A stretch of DNA of 64,000 bases from Bartonella schoenbuchensis R1 (GCF_002022685.1 NZ_CP019789.1:1314501-1378500); one strand, 5' to 3'. Shown: positions 47,919 through 58,625, numbered from the stretch's first letter. The notes: generated by a model from the sequence alone, not told the origin. Numbers and translations: made by a program.

Positions 47919-48350
47919 TCACACCTCGCTAACCTGTCTAACTTCTCTTGCGTTTGCATTTGTTAAAGGTATTTTCCCCATAATTTGCGCTTCTCTTGGG
48001 AATAAACCACGAATAACTTTCAACACTTCAAACATTTTATTTTGCTCGGTTAAATAGATACACTCTTTCAACCCTTCCAAAAGATCACTATCCGTAAAAG
48101 TTTGAAGTAATTTTTTTAACAATCCAACAAAAACTGCCAATGCCTGTTCAGCTTCTCCTGGGTTAATCAACATAAGTTGAGCAGAAAAATAAAGTTGTTT
48201 AAGTGGCGTATCAGTATCTTCCACTTGTAAAACATGCCCCTCTAAAAGAAAAGTCACATCATTGAGCAATTCAAAAGTCACTTTACGATCTACACGTAAA
48301 ACTGCACCATTAATAAAAATTTTTTCATTCGGCTTTAATGTTAAATACAT
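47919..48350 (-). CDS. flbT: Flagellin synthesis regulator FlbT
   Basis: 143 residues from ATG 48350 (GAGG upstream). LTLKPNEKIFINGAVLRVDRKVTFELLNDVTFLLEGHV matches FlbT, a post-transcriptional regulator of flagellin mRNA in alphaproteobacteria. Its usual partner FlaF is directly upstream. Confidence 0.95.
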   Translation of the reverse strand: MYLTLKPNEKIFINGAVLRVDRKVTFELLNDVTFLLEGHVLQVEDTDTPLKQLYFSAQLMLINPGEAEQALAVFVGLLKKLLQTFTDSDLLEGLKECIYLTEQNKMFEVLKVIRGLFPREAQIMGKIPLTNANAREVRQVSEV

Positions 48351-48361
48351 TGGTTGCCTCC

Positions 48362-48733
48362 TCATTCACACATTTCTGGATTAGTGGAAAGACCATCGCG
48401 GATAGATTCTGAGATCTCAACGAGAACATCAAAATCAGCAACCTTTCCCTCATCTAATTTCTGAATTTCCTTTAAAATAAAAAAACCAATAGAGATAAGA
48501 GATGCCTTCAATTCTGGTGGCAAAGCATTTTCTGCCTGTCCGAGATCTTCAATAAGAATGATCCAAAGCTTCCGAGCAAATTGAACTGCTTCATTAACCT
48601 CATGTGAACCAGGACCTTTTGCTTTTGCATCCAAAAAAAGTTTAATGCAACGATCAAACAAAGAACGTTCACGCTCACGCGCGCTCATTGCATCATCTTC
48701 CATGACATCTTCATATCGCATTTGGTACATCAA
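48362..48733 (-). CDS. flaF: Flagellin assembly/regulatory protein FlaF
   Basis: 123 residues, mostly helical. SARERERSLFDRCIKLFLDAK and LWIILIEDLGQAENALPPELKASLISIGFFILKEI match the FlaF family, which works with FlbT in flagellin expression and secretion. ATG 48733 or 48730. Confidence 0.93.
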   Translation of the reverse strand: MMYQMRYEDVMEDDAMSARERERSLFDRCIKLFLDAKAKGPGSHEVNEAVQFARKLWIILIEDLGQAENALPPELKASLISIGFFILKEIQKLDEGKVADFDVLVEISESIRDGLSTNPEMCE

Positions 48734-48746
48734 ATAACTGCACCTC

Positions 48747-49829
48747 TTATCTTAAATAATTAACAAGACTTAACTGGCTTATCCGCCCTGTCAAAGTATA
48801 AGAAAGATTTAACATCGCTTCTAACGCTTGAACTTTCTGAACAGCCTCTGTTGAATCAACACCAATCAAATCAATCTTTGCTTTCATGAGAAGATCTTTC
48901 TGAATCTCAATTCGTTGTGTAGCTGTTTTTACTCTCGCTTCAGCACTCCCTATTCTGGAGGCTATAGCAATAATTTCACTCGTAGAACTACTTGTAGATG
49001 TTTGATCATTAGAAGTCCGCGCCTTTGAATATAGACCTTCTTGTGCATCTTTTGACAAACCAATATCGCCAAACTCTGCCACCAAAACCATACTCTTCAT
49101 GGCATCGCGAAATCCTTTTTCATTAGCACTCGCTGCAACATTGACTGTCTCACCATTCGACAAAATACGCTTTTCAATAGAGCCATCTTGAGCATTTGAA
49201 AAAATTTGAGTGAAATTCTCTTCATCAAACAAGCTACTAAATGGCCCATCAATAAATTCTTCCATCTCTTCACTGGTAAGATCTTCCGGTTTTCTACCGC
49301 CTAGAAATTCATCAAATGTATCTCTTACGACCTTACTAGGCCCAGTTTCACCACCAACTGTATAAAAGTTCAACGGCTGTTCACTAGTATTAGTCCCACC
49401 AAATACATATTCACCATTATAATTGGTATTTAAAGCAGAAATAAATGCACTCAAAGAATCCTGTGCAACTGCTTGTATCACAGATGGCGCTGCACTTCCT
49501 GGATCGCCCACAAGCATATTATTAAAAAGAGTCAACGCTCCTGGTGCAGCTGCTTCATCACCTGATGAAACCAAACTGTGTATTGCAGCTTGCATAGAGG
49601 ACATTCTTAACATCGTCAATTTATTGGTATTACTAAAACCTTCAAGATAACTCATCTGGCTTTCAATATTCACCAAGCGTCCTGTTCTGCGCCCTAATGT
49701 AAGACCTGGATCATACAATTTTCCAGTAGTCGCTTCATAGCTTGCTTGCATTAATTCAGACTGCCCATTAGCAATTACATCACGCCGAGCATTACTTAAA
49801 ACATATGTTGAAACTGATGGAACTCTCAT
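48747..49829 (-). CDS. flgL: Hook-filament junction protein FlgL
   Basis: 360 residues. RVPSVSTYVLSNARRDVIANGQSELMQASYEATTGK at the start and the C-terminal coil ending LSLVNYLR are flagellin-like, as in HAP3. NGEYVFGGTNTSEQP is typical of FlgL. Lies between flgK and flaF as in rhizobia. Confidence 0.94.
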   Translation of the reverse strand: MRVPSVSTYVLSNARRDVIANGQSELMQASYEATTGKLYDPGLTLGRRTGRLVNIESQMSYLEGFSNTNKLTMLRMSSMQAAIHSLVSSGDEAAAPGALTLFNNMLVGDPGSAAPSVIQAVAQDSLSAFISALNTNYNGEYVFGGTNTSEQPLNFYTVGGETGPSKVVRDTFDEFLGGRKPEDLTSEEMEEFIDGPFSSLFDEENFTQIFSNAQDGSIEKRILSNGETVNVAASANEKGFRDAMKSMVLVAEFGDIGLSKDAQEGLYSKARTSNDQTSTSSSTSEIIAIASRIGSAEARVKTATQRIEIQKDLLMKAKIDLIGVDSTEAVQKVQALEAMLNLSYTLTGRISQLSLVNYLR

Positions 49830-49836
49830 TTCATAC

Positions 49837-51207
49837 CTACCGAATTGCTATCATAAGATCGTCTAACATTTTACCAACCGTACTAATAATACGTGTGGTG
49901 GCTGCATATGTCTGTTCTAATTGTAACATTAACACCATTTCATCATCTGTATTTACACCTGTTCCGTTGGATAATGCTTCAGACGCATGTAAAAACATTG
50001 TACTGTGATATTTTGCGTCTTTATCCGCATCTGAACGTAATCCTTCAAGCCAACCAATTGAATTTTTACTAAAATCCATAATAGATTGTTCGGGAAACAA
50101 ACCTGTATCTGTTCCAAATGTCCGCTTTTGATCAAAAGCATCCACTAACGATTGAAGATCCTCACCAAAATGTTCTGGTCCGCCGCCTTCTGTGTTACTA
50201 TCAAATACAGAATTAAGCCGTATTCTCCCTGATAACCCCTCAATAGGACCAATAACACCATCTGGCTGATTATCATCTAAAAATAAGGAAGGAGGCCCTG
50301 GAAACATCTGCAGTAAAGCATTTGCCATTTCATCCAGCTGTTTTTGATACTGTGGTGCTATTTCATCACGTATCCTCAACAATCCACCAAGATTGCCACC
50401 CCCATTGGGTTCAACAAAAGATGGGTGACCTAATGGCACGCCATCAACAAAGACTTGCTTTCCCGCAACACCAGCTGGCAAGGAGCCGCTCGACTGAAAT
50501 GTTACCTCCCGTGGGGTCTTATCATATAAAGTACTGCCATCCATACCATAAATGGTCATACTTCCATCAGAATGATACACTGTATTGATGCCAATTTCTT
50601 GAGATAAAGCTTTTAAGACTGTATCTCTCTGATCCATATAGATGCTATCATCCCGCCCCGCATTCCTTTCTCGAACTACATACTGATCAAGCTCATGAAA
50701 CTGTTGCAATAAATCATTAATATGATCAACAGAGTCCTGAATATCGCTATCTGCATCATTACGTAGCTTTTCGATTTCGCGATTGCCTTCATTTAAACTG
50801 TAAACTAAATCACGCGCACGATCAACGGCCGCATCTCCTGCAAAACGTTGTTGCGGATCATTCGCATAAGTTTGTAGTGCTTTTTGAAAATCGCTAAGCA
50901 ATTGTGAAGGTGCACGTGAAAACTCATCTACCCCATAAATGTTAGACAAACGATTAAGCCCATTAGCGACACTGCCAGAAACAGCAGCTTGACTCGATTT
51001 GACCAAATAATTATTCAACAAATGGATGTCACCATCACGGCGAACCATAAGATGAACAGCACCTTTTGGCCCTGATTCTATATATGAAGTTCGCCGGACA
51101 TAGTTCGGGTCTTGAGCGCCAACTACATTTTGCGAAACAATACCCAATTGACCTGTAGTCGCCTTGAGAGAGTTTCGTGCTGTGTTAATTGTTGAGTTAA
51201 ACCCCAT
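49837..51207 (-). CDS. flgK: Hook-associated protein FlgK
   Basis: 456 residues. NSTINTARNSLKATTGQLGIVSQNVVGAQDPNYVRR is the conserved rod/hook N terminus. The C-terminal DDEMVLMLQLEQTYAATTRIISTVGKMLDDLM is the matching coil. First junction protein (HAP1). Seven bases separate it from flgL. Confidence 0.95.
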   Translation of the reverse strand: MGFNSTINTARNSLKATTGQLGIVSQNVVGAQDPNYVRRTSYIESGPKGAVHLMVRRDGDIHLLNNYLVKSSQAAVSGSVANGLNRLSNIYGVDEFSRAPSQLLSDFQKALQTYANDPQQRFAGDAAVDRARDLVYSLNEGNREIEKLRNDADSDIQDSVDHINDLLQQFHELDQYVVRERNAGRDDSIYMDQRDTVLKALSQEIGINTVYHSDGSMTIYGMDGSTLYDKTPREVTFQSSGSLPAGVAGKQVFVDGVPLGHPSFVEPNGGGNLGGLLRIRDEIAPQYQKQLDEMANALLQMFPGPPSLFLDDNQPDGVIGPIEGLSGRIRLNSVFDSNTEGGGPEHFGEDLQSLVDAFDQKRTFGTDTGLFPEQSIMDFSKNSIGWLEGLRSDADKDAKYHSTMFLHASEALSNGTGVNTDDEMVLMLQLEQTYAATTRIISTVGKMLDDLMIAIR

Positions 51208-51237
51208 AATTTGAAATCCCTTTAAATTTTACCTAAA

Positions 51238-52449
51238 TTATCGTTTCAAATTAACAATAACATCCATTAATTCAGAGCCTGTTTGAAAGACTTTGGAATT
51301 GGCCGTATAATTACGTTGAGCCTCAATCATATCCGTTAATTCATCGCTCATCTCAACGTTTGAATCTTCAAGATAGCCTGAGAACAACAAACCAAATACA
51401 CCATCTCCAGGACGTCCCATCATTTGGCCTCCTGTGCGACTATTAGTTCCAAAAACAGAGCCACTTAAAACAGTCAAACTTTCTGGGGATGTCACAGTGG
51501 TCATACCCACGTACCCCACAACACGCATCTGGTGATTAGTATATCTTACCTCAATCTCACCATTGCGACCAAAAGTGAAACCGTCAAAAGCACCCGATTC
51601 CATACCATCTGCTTCGAGTTCGAAAGCAGATAAATTACCTACCTGGGTAACCAAGGAATCTTTTCCTACCCCACCTAAGTTTACAGCAACTTCAAAAGTA
51701 CCATCTTCCCCATCATTTTCTGGAAGCGTTAATGTAAAATCATCTACCGGATCTTTAAGATTACCATCTTTATCAAAAACTAAATCCGTGGTACCGACCT
51801 TCTCCCCTCCAACATAGGCATCAACTGTCCACTTATTATCATCAGTTTTACGCATATAGAAATCAACTTGAATCTTCTTACCCTGGCTATCATAAGTGGT
51901 TACCGATTTTTTATGATTATAACTTTCAGGGTCATTAGGATCAATATCTCCATGAACATCCAAAGCCTCTGCACTGGCGTCAAAATTTACCTTAAAATCA
52001 ATCTTTGTCGTGACCTCAGGACCAAATAAATCAGTCGGTCCACCTTTAATTTGAACTCTTTGTCCATCTTCATCTAAAAGATAATAACCAGCTAGATTAC
52101 GGACATATCCATCCTTATCACGAGAAAAAGAGCCTGCACGCGTTAAATATTCTATTCCATTTTCATCTGCGACACGGAAAAAACCATTACCATCAATCAT
52201 CACATCACCCATCCGACCTGTCGCACGCGCCGGACCACTGATTGAAATGTCATGACCAACATAACTCCTCGCCCCACCAGGAACATAAGCATAATCTCCA
52301 GAAGGTATCACATAATTAGAAAATTGGACATCTGTACGTTTATATCCAATCGTATTAACATTAGCGACATTTTCTGCTACACCAGAAAGGCGTGTCCCTT
52401 GAGCGTTCATACCTGAAACACCCGTACGCATCATTCCATAAATACTCAT
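51238..52449 (-). CDS. flgE: Flagellar hook protein FlgE
   Basis: 403 residues. SIYGMMRTGVSGMNAQGTRLSGVAENVANVNTIGYK, a central FlgE domain, and C-terminal SNVEMSDELTDMIEAQRNYTANSKVFQ are diagnostic. 52450-52673 upstream is a gene-free AT-rich stretch that probably holds its promoter. Confidence 0.96.
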   Translation of the reverse strand: MSIYGMMRTGVSGMNAQGTRLSGVAENVANVNTIGYKRTDVQFSNYVIPSGDYAYVPGGARSYVGHDISISGPARATGRMGDVMIDGNGFFRVADENGIEYLTRAGSFSRDKDGYVRNLAGYYLLDEDGQRVQIKGGPTDLFGPEVTTKIDFKVNFDASAEALDVHGDIDPNDPESYNHKKSVTTYDSQGKKIQVDFYMRKTDDNKWTVDAYVGGEKVGTTDLVFDKDGNLKDPVDDFTLTLPENDGEDGTFEVAVNLGGVGKDSLVTQVGNLSAFELEADGMESGAFDGFTFGRNGEIEVRYTNHQMRVVGYVGMTTVTSPESLTVLSGSVFGTNSRTGGQMMGRPGDGVFGLLFSGYLEDSNVEMSDELTDMIEAQRNYTANSKVFQTGSELMDVIVNLKR

Positions 52450-52673
52450 ATTATCTCCTGTTAATGTTAGCCTATTACGTTATCATAAGCAAACTTTCTT
52501 GCGCGAAACTTTTGCTTAATATTTCTATCGAAATAAAATGATCTTAAAAAAGACACATTTTACAAATAACTTTATCTTTGGCGTAGATAGAGAGTGAAAT
52601 TATGAGCGCTAACTATAGTGTATTTTAAGAAAAAAGCAGAAAAATAGAAAAAAAGTAGAGGTTTTTAAAAACA

Positions 52674-53360
52674 TTAATTTTTAACTATTAAACTGTAACC
52701 AAGAAAGCGTTTTGAATCGATAACATCATAACCGATTTTCAATTTGAGCTTTTTGCGGAGTTTACTAATATGGCTTTCAACAACGTTTTCTTCAATAGCG
52801 TCGTCAAAGACGCCGTAGATAGAGTTAAAAATTTGTGTTTTGTTAACGCGCTTACCGTAGTTTGTTACAAGGTATTCAAGGATACGTCTTTCGCGGCGTG
52901 GAAGAGGAAAGTCTATACCGTTGATGCGCGGATCGCGTCCATCATTAAAGACACTGATGGGGCCAATTTTTATTGCAGCGTTAGCGCTACGAACATCACC
53001 TCCGATGCGGCGGCGAATGGCAGCAATACGTGCGAGAATCTCACGCACATGTATTGGTTTGCGTAAAACATCATCGATGCCTGCTTGAAAAAGCTCTATT
53101 GTATGATCTAGAACGTTTGTTTCCGTCATAGCTAAAATAGGTGCAGAGCTGTATGTGCGGATTTCCTTTGGAAGCTCAATTTGATTTTCGCATTTTCCTA
53201 AAAGAATCGCTTCAATCGAATTTACTTCATGCTCAGGAGCTGTTGAAATCCATTCACTAAAATCTGAAGGAAGGAGACCTGTTGTAGCCACTCCTTCTCG
53301 AGCGAACAGCGCAGAATAGCCCTCCGTTACTAACTTACGGTCATCTACTACAACTATCAT
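52674..53360 (-). CDS. ftcR: Flagellar master regulator FtcR/Rem
   Basis: 228 residues from ATG 53360. The N-terminal receiver-like domain keeps [13 protein letters not shown] but lacks a phospho-acceptor Asp at the end of strand 3 (EAILLGKC). The C-terminal OmpR-type winged helix has [16 protein letters not shown] and [34 protein letters not shown]. This matches Brucella FtcR and Sinorhizobium Rem, which activate flagellar genes without classical phosphorylation. It stands between the SLT and flgE genes, as Rem does. 53361-53599 is AT-rich without genes. Confidence 0.94.
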   Translation of the reverse strand: MIVVVDDRKLVTEGYSALFAREGVATTGLLPSDFSEWISTAPEHEVNSIEAILLGKCENQIELPKEIRTYSSAPILAMTETNVLDHTIELFQAGIDDVLRKPIHVREILARIAAIRRRIGGDVRSANAAIKIGPISVFNDGRDPRINGIDFPLPRRERRILEYLVTNYGKRVNKTQIFNSIYGVFDDAIEENVVESHISKLRKKLKLKIGYDVIDSKRFLGYSLIVKN

Positions 53361-53599
53361 GCGCTTCTCACTCAAATAATTTAACTTAACTTAAAATCTA
53401 TTTTTGAAAAGATCTAAATCTTAACAAAACGTATAATTTAATCTTTAAAAACACAAGTTATTTTTCTAATTTATCTTATATAAATCAATAATTTACTATT
53501 TATAATTGTATTATTAATTTAATTATACAACTTATACTTGTTTAATACATGTAAAACTGTTCAAAATGAAACAATATGCCATTTTTCTCAAAAAGTGAT

Positions 53600-54244
53600 T
53601 CAAGGTGCGTTTTTACAAAATGCTCGAGAATTAGGAGTCCATTGACCAAAACCACTTGCAATCATATTGCGCATAACGCGGCATACGTAACGTTTTTGAG
53701 CTGGGTCATTATTGGGGCCAGCATGGTAACGTGCAACTGCCATAGTCCAGTTGCCTTCTTTTTGACGTAAACTTCGTAAAAAGCGTGCTGCGTAATCTAC
53801 ATTAACATGAGGTTTCAGCATCTCTGCCACAGAAGAAAAATGCTTACGATGATAAAAATAGTTGATTTGCATACAACCCACATCGATTAATTTAGCACCA
53901 CGCTGTTGGGCAGTTTTAAAAATACGTAAAGCTTCCGCTTGCGTTTTAGCAAAAACAGCTTTGCCATCAATATTTAATGCATAAGGTTGAAGTGATTCTT
54001 TATGACCTGTTTCTGTTAAACCAATCGCATAAAGAATACCCAAAGGAATACCATAACGCTTAGAGGCGTCAATCATTTCCGCTTCACACACATTTCCAGC
54101 AGCTATAGCACTGCTCAGTGTAACAAAGCTACACAACCAACCGATAAGGATCGTGTGGGTGAACATTGTCAACGGAAATATCCAACAGCGATGAATCCAC
54201 CAATAAAAATTGTTTGAAAAATTGCTTTGATTCATTTTGTTCAT
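53600..54244 (-). CDS. Lytic transglycosylase (SLT) of the flagellar cluster
   Basis: About 214 residues from ATG 54244, which has AAGG upstream; ATG 54166 gives a neater signal peptide (MFTHTILIGWLCSFVTLSSA) but no ribosome site. After export, the SLT domain has the catalytic Glu in AIGLTETGHKES, GCMQINYFYH and VARYHAGPNN. Probably opens peptidoglycan for rod passage, like the transglycosylase-like gene beside rem in Sinorhizobium. It overlaps the end of fliK. Confidence 0.88.
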   Translation of the reverse strand: MNKMNQSNFSNNFYWWIHRCWIFPLTMFTHTILIGWLCSFVTLSSAIAAGNVCEAEMIDASKRYGIPLGILYAIGLTETGHKESLQPYALNIDGKAVFAKTQAEALRIFKTAQQRGAKLIDVGCMQINYFYHRKHFSSVAEMLKPHVNVDYAARFLRSLRQKEGNWTMAVARYHAGPNNDPAQKRYVCRVMRNMIASGFGQWTPNSRAFCKNAP

Positions 54245-55274
54245 TCTGACCCTTATGACCAAAAGCCTGACGCTGACCATTGAAATTTTGTCCACTATCA
54301 TTCTGCCCTGCCCCCTGATCCATCTGCGAAGACTGACCATGCTGGATAGTTTGAGCATTTTTATCAATAATACTGACTAACACGCGACTGTCATCATTAA
54401 CAGGCACCTTTTCCAAAATGCGGACCAACATCTGTTGATTGTCAGCCAAAAGGCGTGCTGTTTCTTGACGTTGAATATGCAATTCAACATGAAGCCCTTG
54501 TGCACTCATGCGCAATTTAGCATCAATCGTTCCAAGCTCAGCAGGTGTTAACTTCAAACGTAAAAGCTGCACATGGCCAACCTTTTTATTCAACGTAATG
54601 TCAACATCGCTTAACTTATTGATTAAATTAGAATTTTCTTTTTCAAGAGTAAGTTTATCACCTATTTCCAGGTCTTCTAGAAGTTGAGATTTTTCAACAC
54701 CCATCTCCAAACGAGCCATTAATGGTTCACTATTTTGTGTAACACTGTGCGTAAAATTTGGTACAAATTTTTGTGCAAGCGGATTTTTCTCAACGGTTTT
54801 AACTTGGTTCTCTCCTTGGACTTCATCCTTAACCACATCCGTTCTTTGAATATCTGCAATCTTTTGATCTTGCACATTACTCTTCATAGAAGATGGTACG
54901 TTCTCATTTTTTTCAAATCTGTCTGATTCTTGTGCAATTTTTTCTTGTTTCATAAACTGCTGTACCAAGCATAAAGGGTAAGAAACATCTTGAAGAGAAG
55001 CTCTCTTTTTATCTTTTAAATGCTTATCTTTTGCTTTTACAGTTTCAGCATCATCTTGTTCTAGATCTTCTTTTAAAGCTTCTTCTTCTACTGCCTGAGA
55101 AAAATCTTCCTCAAGAATCTTTTCATCCGACAGCTTCATACCTTGGCTAACCAGCGCTTTAAACGCTTCACGCAGCTGATTGTCTCCGCCTTCTTTTGGT
55201 TGAACCAAAGTCTTATTAACTTTAGACACTGATGTAGAAAGAATATCACACAATTCATCAGTATTTATCATCAT
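54129..55274 (-). CDS. fliK: Hook-length control protein FliK (MotD)
   Basis: 381 residues. The N-terminal 250 are low-complexity, Lys/Glu/Gln-rich, as in FliK. The C-terminal domain has LLRLKLTPAELGTIDAKLRMSAQGLHVELHIQRQETARLL, the Flg_hook core. In rhizobia this gene was named motD. Starts 2 bp after motC. Confidence 0.92.
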   Translation of the reverse strand: MMINTDELCDILSTSVSKVNKTLVQPKEGGDNQLREAFKALVSQGMKLSDEKILEEDFSQAVEEEALKEDLEQDDAETVKAKDKHLKDKKRASLQDVSYPLCLVQQFMKQEKIAQESDRFEKNENVPSSMKSNVQDQKIADIQRTDVVKDEVQGENQVKTVEKNPLAQKFVPNFTHSVTQNSEPLMARLEMGVEKSQLLEDLEIGDKLTLEKENSNLINKLSDVDITLNKKVGHVQLLRLKLTPAELGTIDAKLRMSAQGLHVELHIQRQETARLLADNQQMLVRILEKVPVNDDSRVLVSIIDKNAQTIQHGQSSQMDQGAGQNDSGQNFNGQRQAFGHKGQNEQNESKQFFKQFLLVDSSLLDISVDNVHPHDPYRLVV

Positions 55275-55276
55275 AT

Positions 55277-56667
55277 CTATGTTCCCAATAATTTATCGAC
55301 TTCGTCTATTTTTTCTTGTGCTTGCTCGATAAGCTGATTTATTTCTGTTGATGTAGAAGATGGAGCATTTTGTTGCTCAACAGCTTCTTTAGCTTCTTTC
55401 GACACAACTTCAACTTCTTTTGACACAGTTTCTTTTGACATTGTATCTAATTCTTTTTGACTTTGTGGTTGTGTAGAATCTTGTGTCTTAACTTCTTTTT
55501 GACCATCCACTAGAGAAGAAGTAACTTTTTGTGCCACAGCTTGCGCAGCAATAAATAATAAGCGATCTTTTTCTGATAAATCTTTGCTTGAAATATTCTG
55601 TAACAATTGTTCTGCTTCATGTGCTGTTACAGAACTAGCTAAACTAGCAGCATAATAAAGGCGAGCCGGTGCATCATTTACATTAAGTTCATGCGCCAAT
55701 GTTAAAGCTTTTTGAGCACTCAATTGCGCCCTTTCCATACGCGCATTAATCAATGCAGTGCGACTAACATCCATATATGCCATCAATTGTACCATAGGCG
55801 GCGCATATGAAATCAGTGCTTCTAACTGTTGATCATCTAATTTCTCATCAATGCGTGGTATAGCAATTCCAAACTCACGCCAAAAATCCTTCGCATAAGG
55901 TGACTTCCCAAATCGACTTGCATAATTGCGCACTAATAAAGTCAAAAGATCCGTCTGACCGAGAATTGTCGCAACCTTAATCTCACGACGAATTGCACTT
56001 TCTTCAAATAAAGTCCCCGGGGAAAGAAGCCTTACTTGATCCAATTGCTTCATAGCTAGAACAGGATCTTTCATAATCGTATTACCAACCGTAGAAAGAA
56101 CTATAGAAAAGAATAAAGCAGGTGGAATAGATTGAATATCTTCATCGGTTAAATTTGCAAAAGTTTTAAAAAAGACTTCTTGTTTATGAGACAAATAAGC
56201 CAAAACACCAGTCATTATATTTTCTGCAATCACCCCTTGCCCATAACTTTTTAAAATTACGCGCACAACTGAAGGGTTGCCACCATTAAAAAGGTAAATC
56301 AATAATGCATAAAGATTTTGCTTATCTTTCCAAATGCTAGGATTAAAACTTAAAAATTTTTCACCAATTTCCCTTAAAAGCTGCGGTTGTTTTTGCAGTA
56401 CTTCCTCTTGGCCTGATACAATTTGATCTTGTAAATTTTGTAAAGAACGAACAAGCTGCATTGGATGAGACAAAACAGCCTCTGACCCAACAGAAGACTT
56501 CTCAGATTTAGAAAAGGGCGCCGCCTGCACTACAAACATTTCCCCAACTTTTGCATAAGAAGCTGATTCTTCTTTTTGTAAAGCCCCCCTGCTCCTTGTG
56601 CAAAAATCCCTTGTGTAAATGTTATAAAAAACAAAAGACCAGCACCACATGCCTTTTTCACAATCAT
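55277..56667 (-). pseudogene. motC: Motility protein MotC, apparent frameshift after the signal peptide
   Basis: The ATG at 56667 overlaps the motB stop (ATGA) and opens a signal peptide (MIVKKACGAGLLFFITFTQG, IFAQ). At a G6 tract (56584-56589 as C6 on +) the frame runs out of phase with the MotC body (LQKEESASYAKVGEMFVVQA...), which continues in the next frame to 55277. Seven G would restore one 460-residue protein. The body is helical, with an Ala/Gln/Glu-rich tail, as in periplasmic MotC of Sinorhizobium and Brucella. An in-frame ATG at 56650 would give a body without a signal peptide. Sequencing error, pseudogene and phase variation are all possible. Confidence 0.8.
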
Positions 56668-57854
56668 GGTGTTTTTTCCTTTTGAGAAACTGGCTCCATT
56701 TGTCTTGGATGTTTAGACAAGGCCTTTTTTAATACAGGCATTTTCCGTGTAAGATCAACATTTGGATCCCGTACAAAAATGGATGTACGTCGATTTTCAG
56801 AAGCATAAGGATCTTGTTTGTTTTTCAAATTCCGATCTGCATAACCTTCAACACGCAAAATGCGTTTTTCATCCAAACCACCGCGCACTAACATATAATA
56901 AACCATCTGTGCACGTGATGTTGAAAGTTGCCAATTATCACGAGTTGTACTACGGTAAGGGCGTGCATCAGTATGCCCACCAACCACCACATTTCCTGGA
57001 TGCTTTGCAATAACTTTTGCTATACGATCAATAAATTCAACTGTTTGTGCCGTAGGAACAGATGAACCAACTTTAAACATTTCATACTCAGGCTGGTCCA
57101 TCAACTCAATCATAACACCTTCTCTGATTGGCAACACACTAGCCGATAAATGATTTTCATCAGTTATTTCTTTGATAAGATCTGCCAGCTCTTTTGCAAA
57201 ATCACGTGACTCCTGAGAAGGGGCATCTTCTTGCGCAAGCTGTTGCTGGGCCTGACCTTCCTTCCATTCTATTCCTTGTGCATTCAACGTATTGTTATGA
57301 GATGCCACATTTTCCTTCCAATAATGAGGTGAAAATGGATCCCGATAATCAGTTACTGGTAAATTTTCTTTCGAATCACCCTTACTATTACCCATAAGAG
57401 TTTCATGCTTCCCATCACTATCAGGAAGACTTTGCATATTTTGCACATTTTGTTGAGATTGAACAATTTTGTCCAGTCCACTATAGGGATCACGCATTAA
57501 TTCTGTTTCTTCCAAAGAAACCAGCTGAACATTTTCTGATTTGCTATCGCCTCCACATGTCTGACCAACAGGACAAATTTTGTCATCCTCAACATCATTT
57601 TTTTTCTGAATGCTACGGCTACTTGTTTGAGAATCCGTAAGTTTGATTGGATTAAAATAATTTGCAATAGCTTCTCTAGTCTCTTCATCTTTTGCGTTAA
57701 CAAGCCACATCACAAGAAAAAACGCCATCATTGCTGTCACAAAATCAGCATAAGCAATTTTCCAAGCGCCCCCATGGTGCTCATCATGATCGTCATGCCC
57801 ACCACGACGAACAATAATAATTTCAGAGTGAGACTGTTCATCTTCAGATTTCAT
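56664..57854 (-). CDS. motB: Flagellar stator protein MotB
   Basis: 396 residues. One membrane helix with the proton-path Asp (WKIAYADFVTAMMAFFLVMW), a long polar linker, then an OmpA-like peptidoglycan-binding domain (VVVGGHTDARPY, LSTSRAQMVYYMLVRGG, RTSIFV). Starts inside the stop of the upstream gene (ATGA) and overlaps motC likewise. Confidence 0.97.
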   Translation of the reverse strand: MKSEDEQSHSEIIIVRRGGHDDHDEHHGGAWKIAYADFVTAMMAFFLVMWLVNAKDEETREAIANYFNPIKLTDSQTSSRSIQKKNDVEDDKICPVGQTCGGDSKSENVQLVSLEETELMRDPYSGLDKIVQSQQNVQNMQSLPDSDGKHETLMGNSKGDSKENLPVTDYRDPFSPHYWKENVASHNNTLNAQGIEWKEGQAQQQLAQEDAPSQESRDFAKELADLIKEITDENHLSASVLPIREGVMIELMDQPEYEMFKVGSSVPTAQTVEFIDRIAKVIAKHPGNVVVGGHTDARPYRSTTRDNWQLSTSRAQMVYYMLVRGGLDEKRILRVEGYADRNLKNKQDPYASENRRTSIFVRDPNVDLTRKMPVLKKALSKHPRQMEPVSQKEKTP

Positions 57855-58603
57855 TGAACCAACTCCTGCAAGTTTGCTAATAATGGAGTCAGTTGTGTAG
57901 CGGTAACCACGTTACCGCGACGCAAACGTATTTCTGTACTGTTAGTTGATTGAAATTCAAATTTAGAAGCATCAAACCCCTCCTGTTTTTTGAGCTGTTC
58001 AAACAGTTTTTCATTTCCTTCAAGCACTAAAGATTGCTCTTCATCAATAACTTGATCTGCCATCTTTGTAGCAAATTGCTGAAGTGCCTCTTGCGTAATT
58101 TTCTCACCAATAAAGGCAGCAAGTACCTGCGCAATATCTTTAGCAATCCCTTGACGCAAATCAGCAAACCCTTCCATTAATTGGCTGTGCATCTGAGCAC
58201 CCAGGTTTTCAACCGCACCTTGCTTGGCCACTTCAATAGCCTTGGCATACTCTTCTTCCATTTGCTGCTTTTCAGCTGCAAATTGTTTTTGTAACTTTTC
58301 TGTCGTTTCTTGCTCAACCTGATCAAAAGTCTTTTGTTCGACAACTTCAAAATCAACATCATTTTCAGAAGCAACATGGAGAGGCAATATTTCTTCCATA
58401 TCTTCTTCTACAAAATCAGTACTAGATAACAAAAATTCTTCATATTTCTCGTTATCACATACCTGTTCACTTTCATCACTAAAAAGTAAAATCTCTGTAT
58501 CTTCATCGATAGGTGAAAAATCACTCAGAAATGAAGCAAGTGATACACTTGCTTCTCTTTTAAATTCTTCACCTATCTTTTCCATTCCATTGATCGCTTC
58601 CAT
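57851..58603 (-). CDS. FliH-like flagellar protein
   Basis: 250 residues. The first 90 are acidic. The middle is a long coiled coil (TEKLQKQFAAEKQQMEEEYAKAIEV). The C terminus has EIRLRRGNVVTATQLTPLLANLQELV. This plan (acidic head, coiled coil, C-terminal domain) resembles FliH/YscL ATPase regulators, and the position between fliF and motB is flagellar. Sequence identity to FliH is not evident by eye, so the name is inference. Confidence 0.65.
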   Translation of the reverse strand: MEAINGMEKIGEEFKREASVSLASFLSDFSPIDEDTEILLFSDESEQVCDNEKYEEFLLSSTDFVEEDMEEILPLHVASENDVDFEVVEQKTFDQVEQETTEKLQKQFAAEKQQMEEEYAKAIEVAKQGAVENLGAQMHSQLMEGFADLRQGIAKDIAQVLAAFIGEKITQEALQQFATKMADQVIDEEQSLVLEGNEKLFEQLKKQEGFDASKFEFQSTNSTEIRLRRGNVVTATQLTPLLANLQELVQ

Positions 58604-58625
58604 TCAACATCTCACTTTGGTAAAT

